Assembly: GCA_039545295.1 (NCBI GenBank)
Contig: BCIK01000014.1
Location: forward strand, 662,976 to 726,975
Source: Udeniomyces pyricola
Lineage: Eukaryota > Basidiomycota > Tremellomycetes > Cystofilobasidiales > Mrakiaceae
Direction of reading: 5' to 3'
Length of the DNA stretch: 64,000 nucleotides
Shown: positions 12,986-23,863 of the stretch, one piece after another
Layout of the letters: each line of letters begins with the position of its first letter
Position numbering within the stretch: position 1 is the stretch's first letter
The notes under the pieces: model-generated
Told to the model about the DNA's origin: nothing
The model's database searches: none
What the model saw: the letters and a program-made list of their open reading frames with translations, nothing else
Translations under genes and position numbers: made by a program

Positions 12986-14059
12986 AGAAACCGTAGATCC
13001 CCCTTCTTCGACCTACTCATATGTCTCCTACTCACCATCTTCGTTTTATCGACGGCGTTTCTGTATTCTGTGTGCTATCTATCGTCTATCCCGTTTCCAT
13101 CCATATCTTCTATCCCATGATCTAGTGACGCATTCTTTCACCTTTCCTGATACCGCGCTGCGTTCCCATCATCGATCCACCTTTTTTTTTTTCCTTTTCA
13201 TCCGTTGCTTAGCAGTACCTTCATTCATCCTTCTTCTCGGCTCATCTGATCGCTGTCTCCTTCTTTCTTTCCTATTTGTGCATTCTACTTGGGTTACATA
13301 TACATCTTTGCTGTTGTTGTTTTTTTTTTCGCTCCGCCTTCCGTGTGGCTCTTTCCCTTTAACTCACCCAATCAGATTTTTCTTTTATTCCTTCTTCTTT
13401 GCGGTCTGCGATACCTATGCATGGTTTTCCTCCCACGTCTCTTCCGAAACATCCCTTTCCCTCCCCCTCGTTTTGTATCTGCGAAAACGCGCCCAGGCGT
13501 ACGTCATCTAAACGAAGTAGTTTCACTCAAAGACGAAATGCAAGGAGAAAACTTCATGATCACATTCAAGCCTACCGAATTCTCCTCTTTTTACCTTTTC
13601 TCTTCCCCCCTCTCCCCCCCTCGCGCGTGTTTGACTTCAATTTGACGCCGTACAGCCTAGCCATCACTGTCGCCCCNCCCCCCCCCCCCGTCTCCACAGA
13701 CCATCTAAATCCAAACAGAATTTGCGATTTTGAGACCGTGGTTGTATCTCAAGAGGCCAAGAGAAAGAGGACCCAAGAGCAGGGCGGTGCCCAGAGGGTT
13801 CTAAGATGGTGAGGGATTTGTTTCGAATGAAAATGGATGGGATCTGAAATCTGGGCTTTGGAAGTTTGATCCAAACGGTCTTTCCTAAGCTGCAAACCTC
13901 ATCTTGAGGATAAAGGGGGCCGTTTTTTTTTTCGGGCGTCGATTACGTGGAACTAATGCTTTCCGATCCATCATCCTCAACCCGGCCGGCGAGGGAGCGG
14001 GTCATATAGAGGAGGACACAAAAAGTACCTCTCCCTCCCCTTGTCCCGAGGGGTGTGTC
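12986..14059. other. Convergent intergenic region, pyrimidine-rich
   Basis: The region lies between two convergent stop codons. It is strongly T/C-rich on the plus strand from 13000 to 13660, then holds a C run containing one undetermined base at 13677. The reading frames here are low-complexity and carry no recognisable protein. Confidence 0.55.
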
Positions 14060-16536
14060 TTATGGGGCAGGGACGAGGTACAAGTCGAGATGACCATCGA
14101 TCACCTTGATCATGCGCAGGAGACCGAGCACTTTGATCGCGAGCTCATGTCGCTGTGAGATGGGTTGCGAAGGGGGGGGGGAAGAGGGGAGGGTCGAGAT
14201 GGGATACAGAGATGGATCATGGCGCTCGTTAGCTTGGGCAAACATACATTCGAAAAGAGGCTTTTGTTTTGAGACAGATAAGAATGCCAGAGAGGACTGT
14301 CCTATATAAATCTCATCGGGGAAAGAGAGGAGAAGAAGAAAAAAGAAAGAAAGACGCACGAGAGCAATCAGGCTGCCCTTGAGGACCCAAGAGTAGAGAT
14401 CTCTAAACTCGGCGTGCGTCTTGGTGATGCCTCGCTCGCGCAAGCTTTGCATGATGGTCGTCTTGAGCGCCTAAGATAGAGAGAAATCAACGTCGTCGCC
14501 AGAAGGTGAGCGTCAAACCGGTCCGTTTGCAAATCCCTTCGTTTCCCGTCCTGTTGAAGTCACTCATGCGACAGGCAAGCGACGTACAGCTTTGTTGTCA
14601 ATCTCGAGCTGGCCGAGCTTCCCAGGCGTCTTCTTGACGCTCCCACTGATTGTTCCACTCGTAGCGGTGGCTTGAATCGAAGATAAAGGAGATAGACGTT
14701 CTACCGGGGTGGACACGGGCGAAGCGACTGTCGAGGGAGCAGGTCGAACGCCATCGCTAGAAGCATGACTCCTCGTCCCATTACCAACGTCAACTTCCTC
14801 CCGTGACCCGACCTTGATCGGTTCGACCTCGTCCGACCCCTTTTCAACTCTCCCACCACTTCCAAAGACATCTTCGACCGGAACCACCTGCTCTTTGGTC
14901 CGCCGCTTCTTGTCTTCCCGACCCGGTCCACTCTTGCTTTCGTGCACTAACCCAGGTGGTTCTCGTCGACGCTTCCTTTCACTCGCTCCCGATCCTCCCG
15001 CTGCCGCCGCGGTTGACAACGCTTCGAGACTGTTCTTAGACCAGTCCCGAGCGAGAGAAGATGGTGGTTGACGAGGAAGGGGATCGTCTGGTCGGGGCGC
15101 ACGAGGGGCACTCGGTCCAGGCGGAGAAGCTGGGTTAGGCGTGAACTTTCCAACGTGAAGCGTCATTACGTGGGTAGGCGTAGAAGATGGATTGGAAGGG
15201 AATGTATCTGGAGGGTTAGCAGGGTGGGAAACGAGGCCGTAGATGAGGAGTGTGGCTGAGTCTGCACGACCAAAAAAAAAACAAACAAGAGACCCAAAAT
15301 CGGACGAGAGAGTAAGAGAGAAAGGAAGTCAACACAAGGAGTCAGCGATACACAACCAACAAGACATGTGAGCAACTGGAGAAGAGCTGCCTACTTACCG
15401 ACAGATTCATCTCCCAGGCCAACCAAGATGCCCCGGGTCGTCCGCCCATTGGCATCCAAAACGGACGCCGATCGGGTTGCAACTGTTGGGTAAGTGAGCT
15501 GGCGGTGGATGTAGGACAGGACTAATGGGCAACTCGGATCCGTGTATCTGCGTGGAACCCACGCGACCAAGGACAACGTCGTTTGAACAAAACAGAATGA
15601 TGAGTAAGGGAGGAAGCAGGGGAAGCTGTAGAAGCGAAATGGGAAAATGATATTGACGTACAACCGAACGCCTCCCTCGCCTTGAACTGTGCCCTCAACC
15701 TGTTCGGCTGACGCGCTTTGACCCGCTGGAACGCCAATAGTTACAATCCCCCTGGATTCAATGAGAGGCCGGCCGCGCAGAGACTCGAGACCGAGAGAGA
15801 TCTCGATGTCGATCGAGGTTGGAAGGGAAAAGGGCGAAGAAGGGGGGACATGAGAATGCCAATTTCGAGCTGCTAGGTAGGTATTCAAAGAACAACAACA
15901 AAAATGATGACAACAATTTGACATCAGTGATGGGATTCCAAGGTGACCAACGGGATGTTCAGATCCAAGGGCAAATGAATGGGAAAGTCCCAGGCTCACC
16001 TGGCTCGTACGAGGGACTGGCACAAGGAACTGTCGATGTCTGGGAGGAAAAGAGGAGTACTCGCTTCGGCTTGGTCATGACACCGCTCTTATTTCCCTCG
16101 GAAAGTGTAGAAGTCCCAACTCCGGGGGAAGCGACATCGCTTTCGGACGATTGACGAGGCAAATGATGTCGGTTGTTCGACGTAGCGAGAACGTGGGCGA
16201 ACGCAGGAGCGACCTGTGCCAAGGTTGAACCTCCGGATAGGGGACTACCCAGAGTTGCACGTGGCGAATCGCGAATGAGAGACCGGCCGGGAGTGGGAAG
16301 ATGAAGGTGGGAGATAAAGGCGATACCTATCGGGATGAAACAAGGGTAGATGGATGAGTATGACGCGTCGTCATAATCGCAGACGCGTACCAATGGTATT
16401 ATAGTTACTGACCGTCGAGGACGATATGATGACTGAGTTGGAAACCACCTCGCCAGAGTAATCTGGCGGTAGAGGCCTTGTTGTCGTGAGGTCTGAGATC
16501 AAAGTAAGATGGGTTGGGCGGGCCTGCTGAGGCCAT
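14060..16536 (-). CDS. SLD7-like protein with Sld7/MTBP-type C-terminal domain
   Basis: Seven exons (16536-16413, 16326-16000, 15872-15662, 15547-15399, 15261-14588, 14470-14360, 14152-14060) encode 562 residues. The last ~75 residues carry a pattern I associate with the Sld7 C-terminal domain, related to metazoan MTBP: KTTIMQSLRERGITKTH, AEFRDLYSWVLKGSLIAL, then a helix ending EGHLDLYLVPAP-like (here GHLDLYLVPAP). Sld7 partners Sld3 in loading Cdc45 at replication origins. The N-terminal half (FQLSHHIVLDG, ATLLIYGLVSHP) could be the Sld7 N-terminal domain. The middle is Ser/Pro-rich with basic KRRRE and KKRR patches, perhaps a nuclear signal. Intron 2 ends in a TAGCAG tandem acceptor, so one Ala is optional. 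The family call rests on remembered motif shape, not a search. Confidence 0.55.
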
Positions 16537-16843
16537 GGCTGGACGAGGGATAGTCGATAGATTGTAGATTCAGCTGGTGGGACGCGTTGAACGACTCATC
16601 ATCGATTGTTTGTTATAATCAATTACACAATTGGAGGCTTCTTTCATTGATCATTTCTCGCGCAAGGTTAGGTAACCAGTTCTCTTTTGATTTCTGGCCG
16701 ACTGATGATGAGGCCACACAGCTGCTTGAATTCATCAATGGATATTCCCATGTAACACTCGTCTGCCACAACTACTGTCCTGTCATCAGTCTACCACGCC
16801 CTACATATACACATTCAAATAACATCGCCCACATCGCCACCAG
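16537..16843. promoter_or_regulatory. Divergent promoter region, SLD7-like / Gemin2-like
   Basis: Only 307 bp separate the two start codons. It must hold both 5' leaders and both promoters. The centre is AT-rich (16600-16650). No named site can be assigned. Confidence 0.5.
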
Positions 16844-18902
16844 ATGCCCAAAGAACCCAAGCCCCCAAGACCACACCATTCCCACCACTCATCCACCCAG
16901 TCCATCCCTCATCGCCTCGCTTCAATCGCCGATCCCAAGCCTGTCAACCCGTACGCCCGGCCTCAGTCTAACAAAGAGCGCAAGCGGAAGGCCCTGGAGA
17001 TCAATCACGAGATCAAAAAGACGGGCGCCTTTTTCTATGTCCCCCAACCAGGTCAACCAGGCTCTCAGGACGACGACCAAGAGCTCGATGAGGCTCAGCG
17101 GTACCTCCTCAGCGTCAGGTGCGAATCATCCCCCTTCCCTGTTTGCTGACCATTCGCATGCATCATGTTGTCATCTCACGCCGCTCGGTCCTCGCATTTC
17201 TTCCTCTCCTCAACCACTGACGTAATGTATCTTTCACGCTTCTGATTCGACAGAAAAGAAGTCGAATCCCTTCCGCTCTTCACCGTCGTCCCGAACCCTT
17301 ACCGACTGCCTCTGACCGAACCTTCGGCTTCCACCGCCTCCTCGTCTCATGCTGTTCCCCATCGACCCACGACTGACTCGACTTCTGGGTCGGTGCCGCG
17401 TCGAGAGGCGGTCAAGACCAAGGCAGGCTTCTATGTGGCTCCCCCCGATGCCAAAGCCGTCTTGACGGAAGATCAGGAAGATGAACTCGACCAGGCAAGA
17501 CACCCTATGGTCCCAACCAAACGGTGGAGGAAACTCTTTGTCAAGCGAATCGCCCACCTCCGATCTGTGCGTTCCCTTCATACCCGATCGACTTGGATAT
17601 TCTCCAGAAGGGGTTTTTGTTTTAAAAGCTGCTGAGATTGTTCTGGAGAGGAAACATATGCTGATTGAAAACCTCCTTTCTGTCACGTCACTTTGCGTTG
17701 GCATCGATTCAGAACCTCGACCATCCGTCTACGAAACCAACCAACCCAAACATTGCCAACTCGTCGAACCCGCCCGCATACTACCTTCCTATCCCCCAAG
17801 AGCACCAGAGAAATCTCTGGAGGGCCTACATCTTTGGAGCCAAGCGCCGCAAGCTCTCTCGGCGGGAAAAGGGCGAACGAGACGAAGCGGCCGCAGCTCA
17901 GGCGAGTAAGGAACAAGTCACTGAACAGCAAGCACTCGATAAAGGCAAGGGTAGAGAGGTTGATCAAGAAGCGTTGGATGAGGAAGAGATGGCGATGAAT
18001 GAGGCGAACGAGGACGCTGAATTTGGAGAGCATACCGACGATGTCGGCGAGGATTGGTTAGGCGGGGGCGATGAGGACGACGAGGATGAGTACTTCTCCG
18101 GGGGTGATGATGACTACGAGGAAGAAGAAGAGGAGGACAGTGAGGAGGAAGACGATGATGAGGTTGTCGATGAGGCTGACCTCGAACCGTTCGAGGACCG
18201 GCATCGTCCCAAGGAGCCCTCGCTTACGCTGATTCAAACACTGCCCCAGGTCAGTCGTCAAGACTGAGGTCGCCTTGTTGTGTTTTTGATGCTCCAATCA
18301 AAACACATGCTGACGTCAACTGCCTTGATGGTTTGCAGAAAAGCATCCTTGCCCTCGTCAGACATATTGCATACTTCATCACCGATCCCACACCCATGAC
18401 CTTGACTAGCACAATTGGGCTCGCTCATGAAATCCCTGCACCTCCATCGGTGGACCTCATATCAACTCAGAGATCCGTTTCACCCCTTTCTCGGGAGGCG
18501 TCACCTGTGACTTCACCCCTTCTAAATCCCTCGGCTCAAGTCGACCTCAAGGTGACCTTGCCTCTCACCTCGAACTCCTCGACGACGAATCTAGCCCCTC
18601 GTACAGCATGCCTGCCACCGCTCCTTGCTCGCTGGCTACTCGCTCTTCTCTCTCGCCTCGAATCGTACCTCTCGGGTGATGCCATCTCGCATCTGCGAAC
18701 CCTCGCGCGAGCGTGCCTCGAAACCTTGACGGAGCTCAAAGCCATTCGAGACACTCGTGGTGGCTCGAGTAGGGACACCCCAGCATGGGAGCGCGAGGAG
18801 ATGATGGGTTGCTGGATGATTTGGGAGATGATTCTCGCGGGCCCATGGGCACAGAGGGATCTGAGGATGGAAGAGGAGGCCGTCTTTGGCAAGACGGGTT
18901 GA
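16844..18902 (+). CDS. Gemin2/SIP1-like protein (SMN complex) with acidic insertion
   Basis: Four exons (16844-17118, 17254-17494, 17713-18249, 18339-18902) encode 538 residues. Gemin2 (Brr1 in yeast) binds SMN and Sm proteins during snRNP assembly. Supporting segments are DEAQRYLLSVRKEVESLP near the N-terminus and, near the C-terminus, LPPLLARWLLALLSRLESYL followed by an LRTLARACLETL helix. The end, MIWEMILAGPWAQRDL, fits the usual W...GQRDL tail. Between them is an acidic Asp/Glu/Gly-rich stretch of about 90 residues (about 18000-18180) not usual for the family. Intron 2 most likely starts with GC (CAG|GCAAGA) and ends ATTCAG. A GT at 17510 is the alternative and keeps the same frame. Basic KR-rich runs suggest nuclear location. 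The family assignment is moderately sure. Confidence 0.55.
17495..17712 (+). other. Probable GC-AG intron
   Basis: The exon ends GACCAG and the intron begins GCAAGA, the usual context for a GC donor; it ends GATTCAG. The only nearby GT (GTCCCA at 17510) matches the donor consensus poorly. Both choices are in phase 0, so frame alone cannot decide. Confidence 0.5.
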
Positions 18903-19240
18903 TCATTGGGCACGCTTTTTTTTAAAAAGGCGATCATGCCAAGAGGGGCGAAACGTCAGTGCGACGGGTCTGGTTCCTGTGTAAATTATCTCATGTCGTT
19001 TAGTAATACTTGATCATGATGTCGATGAGTATGGAAATCGGCAGGTGAAGTTCAAAGTCTTCGCTCAACACTTTAGCAATGTTTAACTATTGGGCGTGCA
19101 GTTTGTCATAAAGTCCATTGTTACAACTTTCTCACCCATCCACAGTCCTTCTGCTACGTTTCAGACAACCCAGAATGAAGCTGTACAATGAGCGCCTAGT
19201 CCCACTTGTGTCGTCTACTCGATGATGGATGATCCGATGA
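18903..19240. other. Convergent spacer
   Basis: This 338 bp spacer lies between the stops of the Gemin2-like gene and NDUFA2. It is moderately AT-rich and holds no gene that I can see; it should contain both polyadenylation regions. Confidence 0.5.
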
Positions 19241-19940
19241 TCATGCGGTCTTGCCTTCGGATTTGACTAGCTGCTCGAGCTTATGCGAGACGTCAGATTC
19301 GGAGAGATCTGTCAGGGTGACCTGGGACTCGACGCCATACTCTGGATTGATGGGATGGGATGGGATGGGATGGGATGGAGATCAAAGTGGGTGTCGCAAC
19401 GCCACGCATCAAGGGCCATCAGATGGGGATCGTCTATAGAGAATGGAGCATGTGAACATGTTCGGGTCGATGCGACGGCGATGAGCTAGATGGGATCGGC
19501 CGGAATCAACCCTGACACGGCGGCAAGGTCGATCGCTCAAAGATCGAGGTGCTTCTTCTTTTCCAACGTGGCTGGGCTGGATGAGCAAATGAGCAAAGGT
19601 CGAGAGACATGCGACTAACCGAAGCGTGCGAAGGCTCTTGGAGGGATATCCTGTGCTTCCCGGATGAGGACCTTGAGATGTGGATTGGCCGCCTTGAGTT
19701 TGAGATAATCGTTGTGAATGAATTGTCTAGGAGAGATGGAAGGATGCAAATCAGCACCGGTGAGTGATCTGGGTGAGTGGGTGGGGCCGTGAGAGATGCA
19801 GCAGAGGCGGAAGGAAAGGCAGGGGAGAGGGAGTAGGTAGGAGGAACGGACCGGAGCCCGTTGGAGGAAGCGTGCGATTGGCACAGGTGGAGGCGAAGCT
19901 CCTTGAGGCTGGTGGGGAGGGATTTCGAGAAGAAGGACAT
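19241..19940 (-). CDS. NDUFA2: NADH dehydrogenase (complex I) subunit NDUFA2/B8
   Basis: Three exons (19940-19852, 19726-19620, 19341-19241) encode 98 residues, the usual length. NDUFA2 is a thioredoxin-fold accessory subunit of the matrix arm of respiratory complex I. The sequence follows the family closely: LKELRLHLCQSHASSNGLR with the conserved Cys, FIHNDYLKLKAANPHLKVLI, REAQDIPPRAFARFEYG, then a DLSESDVSHKLEQLV end. Phase at both junctions (CG plus A, G plus AG) restores conserved residues. Intron 2 contains a (TGGGA)n repeat. No presequence is visible, as is common for this subunit. Confidence 0.95.
19351..19378. repeat. (TGGGA)n microsatellite
   Basis: About five and a half perfect copies of a 5-bp unit lie inside intron 2 of NDUFA2, close to its acceptor site. 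Confidence 0.9.
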
Positions 19941-20356
19941 GTTGTTGTTGAGGCCGAGTGACTATACGTGGAGGAGATGTTTGATGAGCGGGATGGGTTA
20001 ATTGATTGGCAAGTGGGATAGAATATAGGGTCAAGATGGGGCAAGTATAAAGTACGGAAGTAAGCCAGCAAACTGCAGTTGATCAATCGACGTGTAATAC
20101 TTACTAATCTACTTATCTCACACACATCTCGTTCAAAGTCGTTCGTAACCCATCGGGACGATGATGCATGATGATCGATGATGCATCATGATATATAGCC
20201 ATCATCACGCTCGCCTTCCATCCAGTCCAACACCAACTCACAGTGTCCTCTACCAGCCCATATATACATATATACATATATTCATCTATCCTCACCAAAC
20301 CAACCCTTCCCCTCTACCATCGCCCACACATACCCCTCTTAGTGTGAACCAAATCA
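19941..20356. promoter_or_regulatory. Divergent promoter region, NDUFA2 / AP-3 mu
   Basis: This 416 bp region lies between divergent starts. It includes short palindrome-like GATGATGCATCATGAT near 20160-20190 and a (TA/CA)n stretch at 20258-20285. It holds no coding sequence that I can support. Confidence 0.45.
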
Positions 20357-22944
20357 ATGTCCATCGCAGGGCTCATCCTTCTCTCCTCAACTGAGTACGG
20401 CCCTCTCACCATCGCCCTGGCTCAGCTCCAATTCCAGCTTCCCATCTTCTTCTTCATGACATCTTACTTATTAACTGGCATTTCATTCTGTCCACACAGG
20501 AAGCCCATCATATCAACCCCTTTTCGGCCTCCATCGCTCGCTCACATCTATACAACCTCATTCCTCGCAGCTCTCCGAGCGTCTCAACACGCCCCTCTGA
20601 CTTCGACTCGCTCGTCTCACCTGGTGTCCGCCTCTGGTAGCAGGACAGCTCCATCCTTCGGGCAACAACAAAGCAAACAGCAACTCGAGAGTGTCATTTG
20701 GGTCGGCGAGGGCGAGGGCGTCGTCGTTTGGGTTCGACGGGGTGGCCTTTGGATACTTTGTCCCGTAGCGAAAGAGAGTGGGTCTATCGTCTCCTCTTAG
20801 AACCCGACCGAGTTTCATCATCTTTCTCGTCCGTCATATTCAGTTCATCCATCACGATCAAATCGCTGATATCTCACGAGATCTCATCCGGTTATACAGC
20901 CAATCCGCTCTTAGCCTTTAGGTTCCTCGACGTCTTCCTCTCTGTCCTGCAAGAGTACATCGGTGACGTGCGTTGTCGGCGCTCCATTCCCCTGATGGCG
21001 GTGTATCGTTTCCCTCTTTGCTTACAAGCCTCTGGACATTGTCTTTCAACACTGTCATCAGATCAGCGAGGTTTCAATCAAAGACAATTTTGATATTGTG
21101 TACCAGCTGCTCGAGGAGATGCTCGATTCGGGCACGCCGTTAACGACCGAGTCGAACCTTCTCAAAGACATCGTTCTGCCACCTACGCTACTGAACAAGG
21201 TGCTCTCCCTCACAGGCGTCTCAGGGTAAGTTCGGGAACATCTAAGACTGCGAATTGGTGACTGACTCATGGGAGCATGATCTATGAGCCATTGTTGATG
21301 ATTTCTTCTTCCATCTTGGGGCCACAAAGCCTTGCACCTCCATCAACGACCCTCCCGTTTTCGTCGCCTATACCATGGCGGCGGCCAGGTGTCAAATATG
21401 CTAGCAATGAAATCTTTTTTGACTTTGTTGAGAAGCTAGACGTCACGCTCGATCGGTTCGTCCATCTTTTCCCCCTCAAACCTCATGCGAGAGGACGCCA
21501 TGACTGATATGTTTTTTTTTATGTATTACATATCACGTCTGTCCTCCAACGAACAATGATGTGCCTTGGTCAGCAAAGGCAACCCTATTCGATTGGACAA
21601 GATAGGCAAGATTGAAGCGAACGCCCGCTTGTCTGGTTCGTTGGCATCTCCTGAATTACCTCTTTCTCGCGATTGAAGCCAATAGCTTATACTTCTGTTG
21701 TCGTCTCTCTGTAGGCATGCCAGATTTGCTTTTAACATTCACCGACCCGTCGTGTATCGCAACACCCTTTTTTCATCCTTGCATTCGGTACGTTAGCTGT
21801 TGAATGGTTCTTGAGATGCAGCCCGCATGGACCCTTGGGTCGACTTGTCGCTCACACCACTTGACATGTCATCCTATCACGAACCGGCGGGGTCGGTCGT
21901 TTCTCAGCCTGCCCAAATTTCAGCAGTCAAAGTCACTCTCCTTCATTCCACCGGACAGCAACTTTGAACTCATGACGTACGATATTACGTCGTCGAAACC
22001 CAGCAAGTCGGTCGTCGGTTTCGATGGAGGGATCAAGCTCAAGGTTCGGGTGAAGCTGGACGAGGAAGAGGGTAGCTATGGAGGTGCGTTCTCCGACCAG
22101 TATTCTCTCCCTTGGCTCTGACCATTCTGTCCTTTAAATGAGAAGGCTGACACGTGAGCGGTCGTCGTCGTTCTTTCGTTGTTGTTCGCGGTGTGTACGT
22201 CTAGGCAAGTTCCGGATTACCTTGACGCCGACTCATCCGACTCGGCCAGTCGAGGGAGTCACTGTTCGATGGCATCTTGGAGGCAATGTTCATGCCGAAC
22301 GGATTTCGGCCTCGATCGTGTCGTCCTCAAACGATTCGTATGGCGGCGGCGGCGGAATCATGCCAAATGCCGGCGAGGCTGGGGCTGGAGGGAGCTGGGA
22401 GTTTGATGCGGCCAGTGAGGTGAGTAGGACAGCCCAACGTCTCAGAGGATGGTTGGTCAGCAGATCAAGTGGGGGCTTGAAACCGACATTTCGATTTACC
22501 GTTCTCTGTCCCTCTCCGTATCTCTTCCTTCTATCTCTGCGTTCTTGTATGCGAAATAGTCGTTGGTCTGGCGATTACCGATTCTTCAACCCCGTTCAGC
22601 ACCCAAGACGCTTGCAGGCTCGTTCCAGGCATCGTATGTTCTTATTCCTACAAGGGTAGATTCTTGCGTCGTCACGCCAAGCTTGGACCTCGCTTCTCTC
22701 TCTTTGCCTAATTGTTTGCTCGCATAGGCTGACATGAGTACCTCTGACTGTGTCGCATCGCAGATCGTTTGCCCATCCATCTCGTTCGGTAACGATGACG
22801 TACACGATCCATCAGCACTCGCTGTCGGGCCTCAAGATTGCCGGGCTCAAAGTGTCGAACGATCGACTGCCGGATGGGGGGGAACGTAAGATCTTCCGTG
22901 GCGTACGTGGTCGAGTCGAGGGATCGGTCGAAGGTCGATGGTGA
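20357..22944 (+). CDS. APM3: AP-3 complex subunit mu
   Basis: Eleven exons (20357-20394, 20500-20777, 20900-20967, 21062-21225, 21330-21455, 21574-21635, 21715-21787, 21908-22083, 22205-22419, 22560-22633, 22764-22944) encode 484 residues, the usual size. The protein is the medium chain of the AP-3 adaptor, which sorts cargo from the Golgi/endosome to the vacuole. The N-terminal longin domain is clear (MSIAGLILLSSTEKPIIS, NPLLAFRFLDVFLSVLQEY, KDNFDIVYQLLEEMLDSG, ESNLLKDIVLPP). The mu-homology domain starts around residue 190 (PIPWRRPGVKYASNE, FHPCIRLPKF, SFIPPDSNFELMTYD, VTVRWHLGG). Several donors are GTTCGT or GTGCGT. Exon 10 is fixed by the in-frame SAPKTLAGSFQAS segment. It diverges from NDUFA2. 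Confidence 0.95.
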
Positions 22945-23863
22945 TGGGGTTTGCGGGTGATGGCTGATGGCTGATGAGAATGAGGACGGGTGTGTGATGG
23001 CGTGGATGTAAAACGTTGGACGAGCGTATCGAGGCGTTTGAGGACGGAGAAAGCAAGGAAAGCGGACGTACTGAGACGGATGACGTGTGAGCGCTGAGCA
23101 CGGACAGCGATCGAAAAGGCCCCGATGATGCCAAGAAGGCACGCACGTCGGCGCGGGCGCGCGACGCGTCTGAGCATGATTTGAAAATATCTTGGGATGA
23201 AGGTGACTATCTGGCACGCGCCGACTGTGACATGTGATGGGCCGTTGCTGGAGGGGTTTGTTGTGGTGGTTTAGGATGGATGGGTTGTGCGTTTTCGGAG
23301 GGTGAGGATGGTGGGATGGTATAGGATGTGAAACATATATAGATATCTATCTATTCGACAGGCCAAGCTGTCGATCGTACAGAGGGGATCGATCCATGGA
23401 GGGAAGGGTCCTGGCGTTGAAAGGTTGAAATGCGGGGAAAACAAGCGACTTGCCTCGCTCGGGCCCTCTTTCTGATGATTTGCCTCTGCCTTTCCTTGTT
23501 TCCCCCTTGCTTTCCTAGCTTTCCTTCTTCCCTTCATCCACCACCTTCCCCCCCTTCCCCCTCTCACCTTTTCCCCCTCCCCCTCATCCTCCCGACCAAG
23601 GCCAGCCCTTGCAAGTCCCAATTCAGCACTAACCACAGTCGTCAATCATCCAACTCTCCCACACTCGTTCAAGCGCAGAGCATAAAGCTTTCCCTTCCCT
23701 CCCTCCTCCAACAAGAACAACAACAAACCCCTCCACGCCAAGCCCCTCCCCCTCACCTTCTCTCCTCCTCTTCCACATCCTCCACCCCCCTCTCTCTCTC
23801 TTCCCATCAACCTTTCTTACCATCACCATCAATCCCATCACCTCTACCTCAACTCCAGTCATC
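22945..23863. other. Intergenic region upstream of the secreted glucanase
   Basis: The region runs from the AP-3 mu stop to the glucanase start. From about 23500 to 23863 the plus strand is almost pure pyrimidine with scattered CAAC, typical of a strong fungal promoter and leader. The minus-strand frames near 22810-23217 are antisense low-complexity and are not believed. Confidence 0.5.

Noticed and set aside
22708..23217. Minus-strand frames of 99-169 codons downstream of AP-3 mu
   Set aside because: They overlap the real AP-3 mu last exon in antisense and are Ser/Pro/His low-complexity with no splice-supported partner exon.
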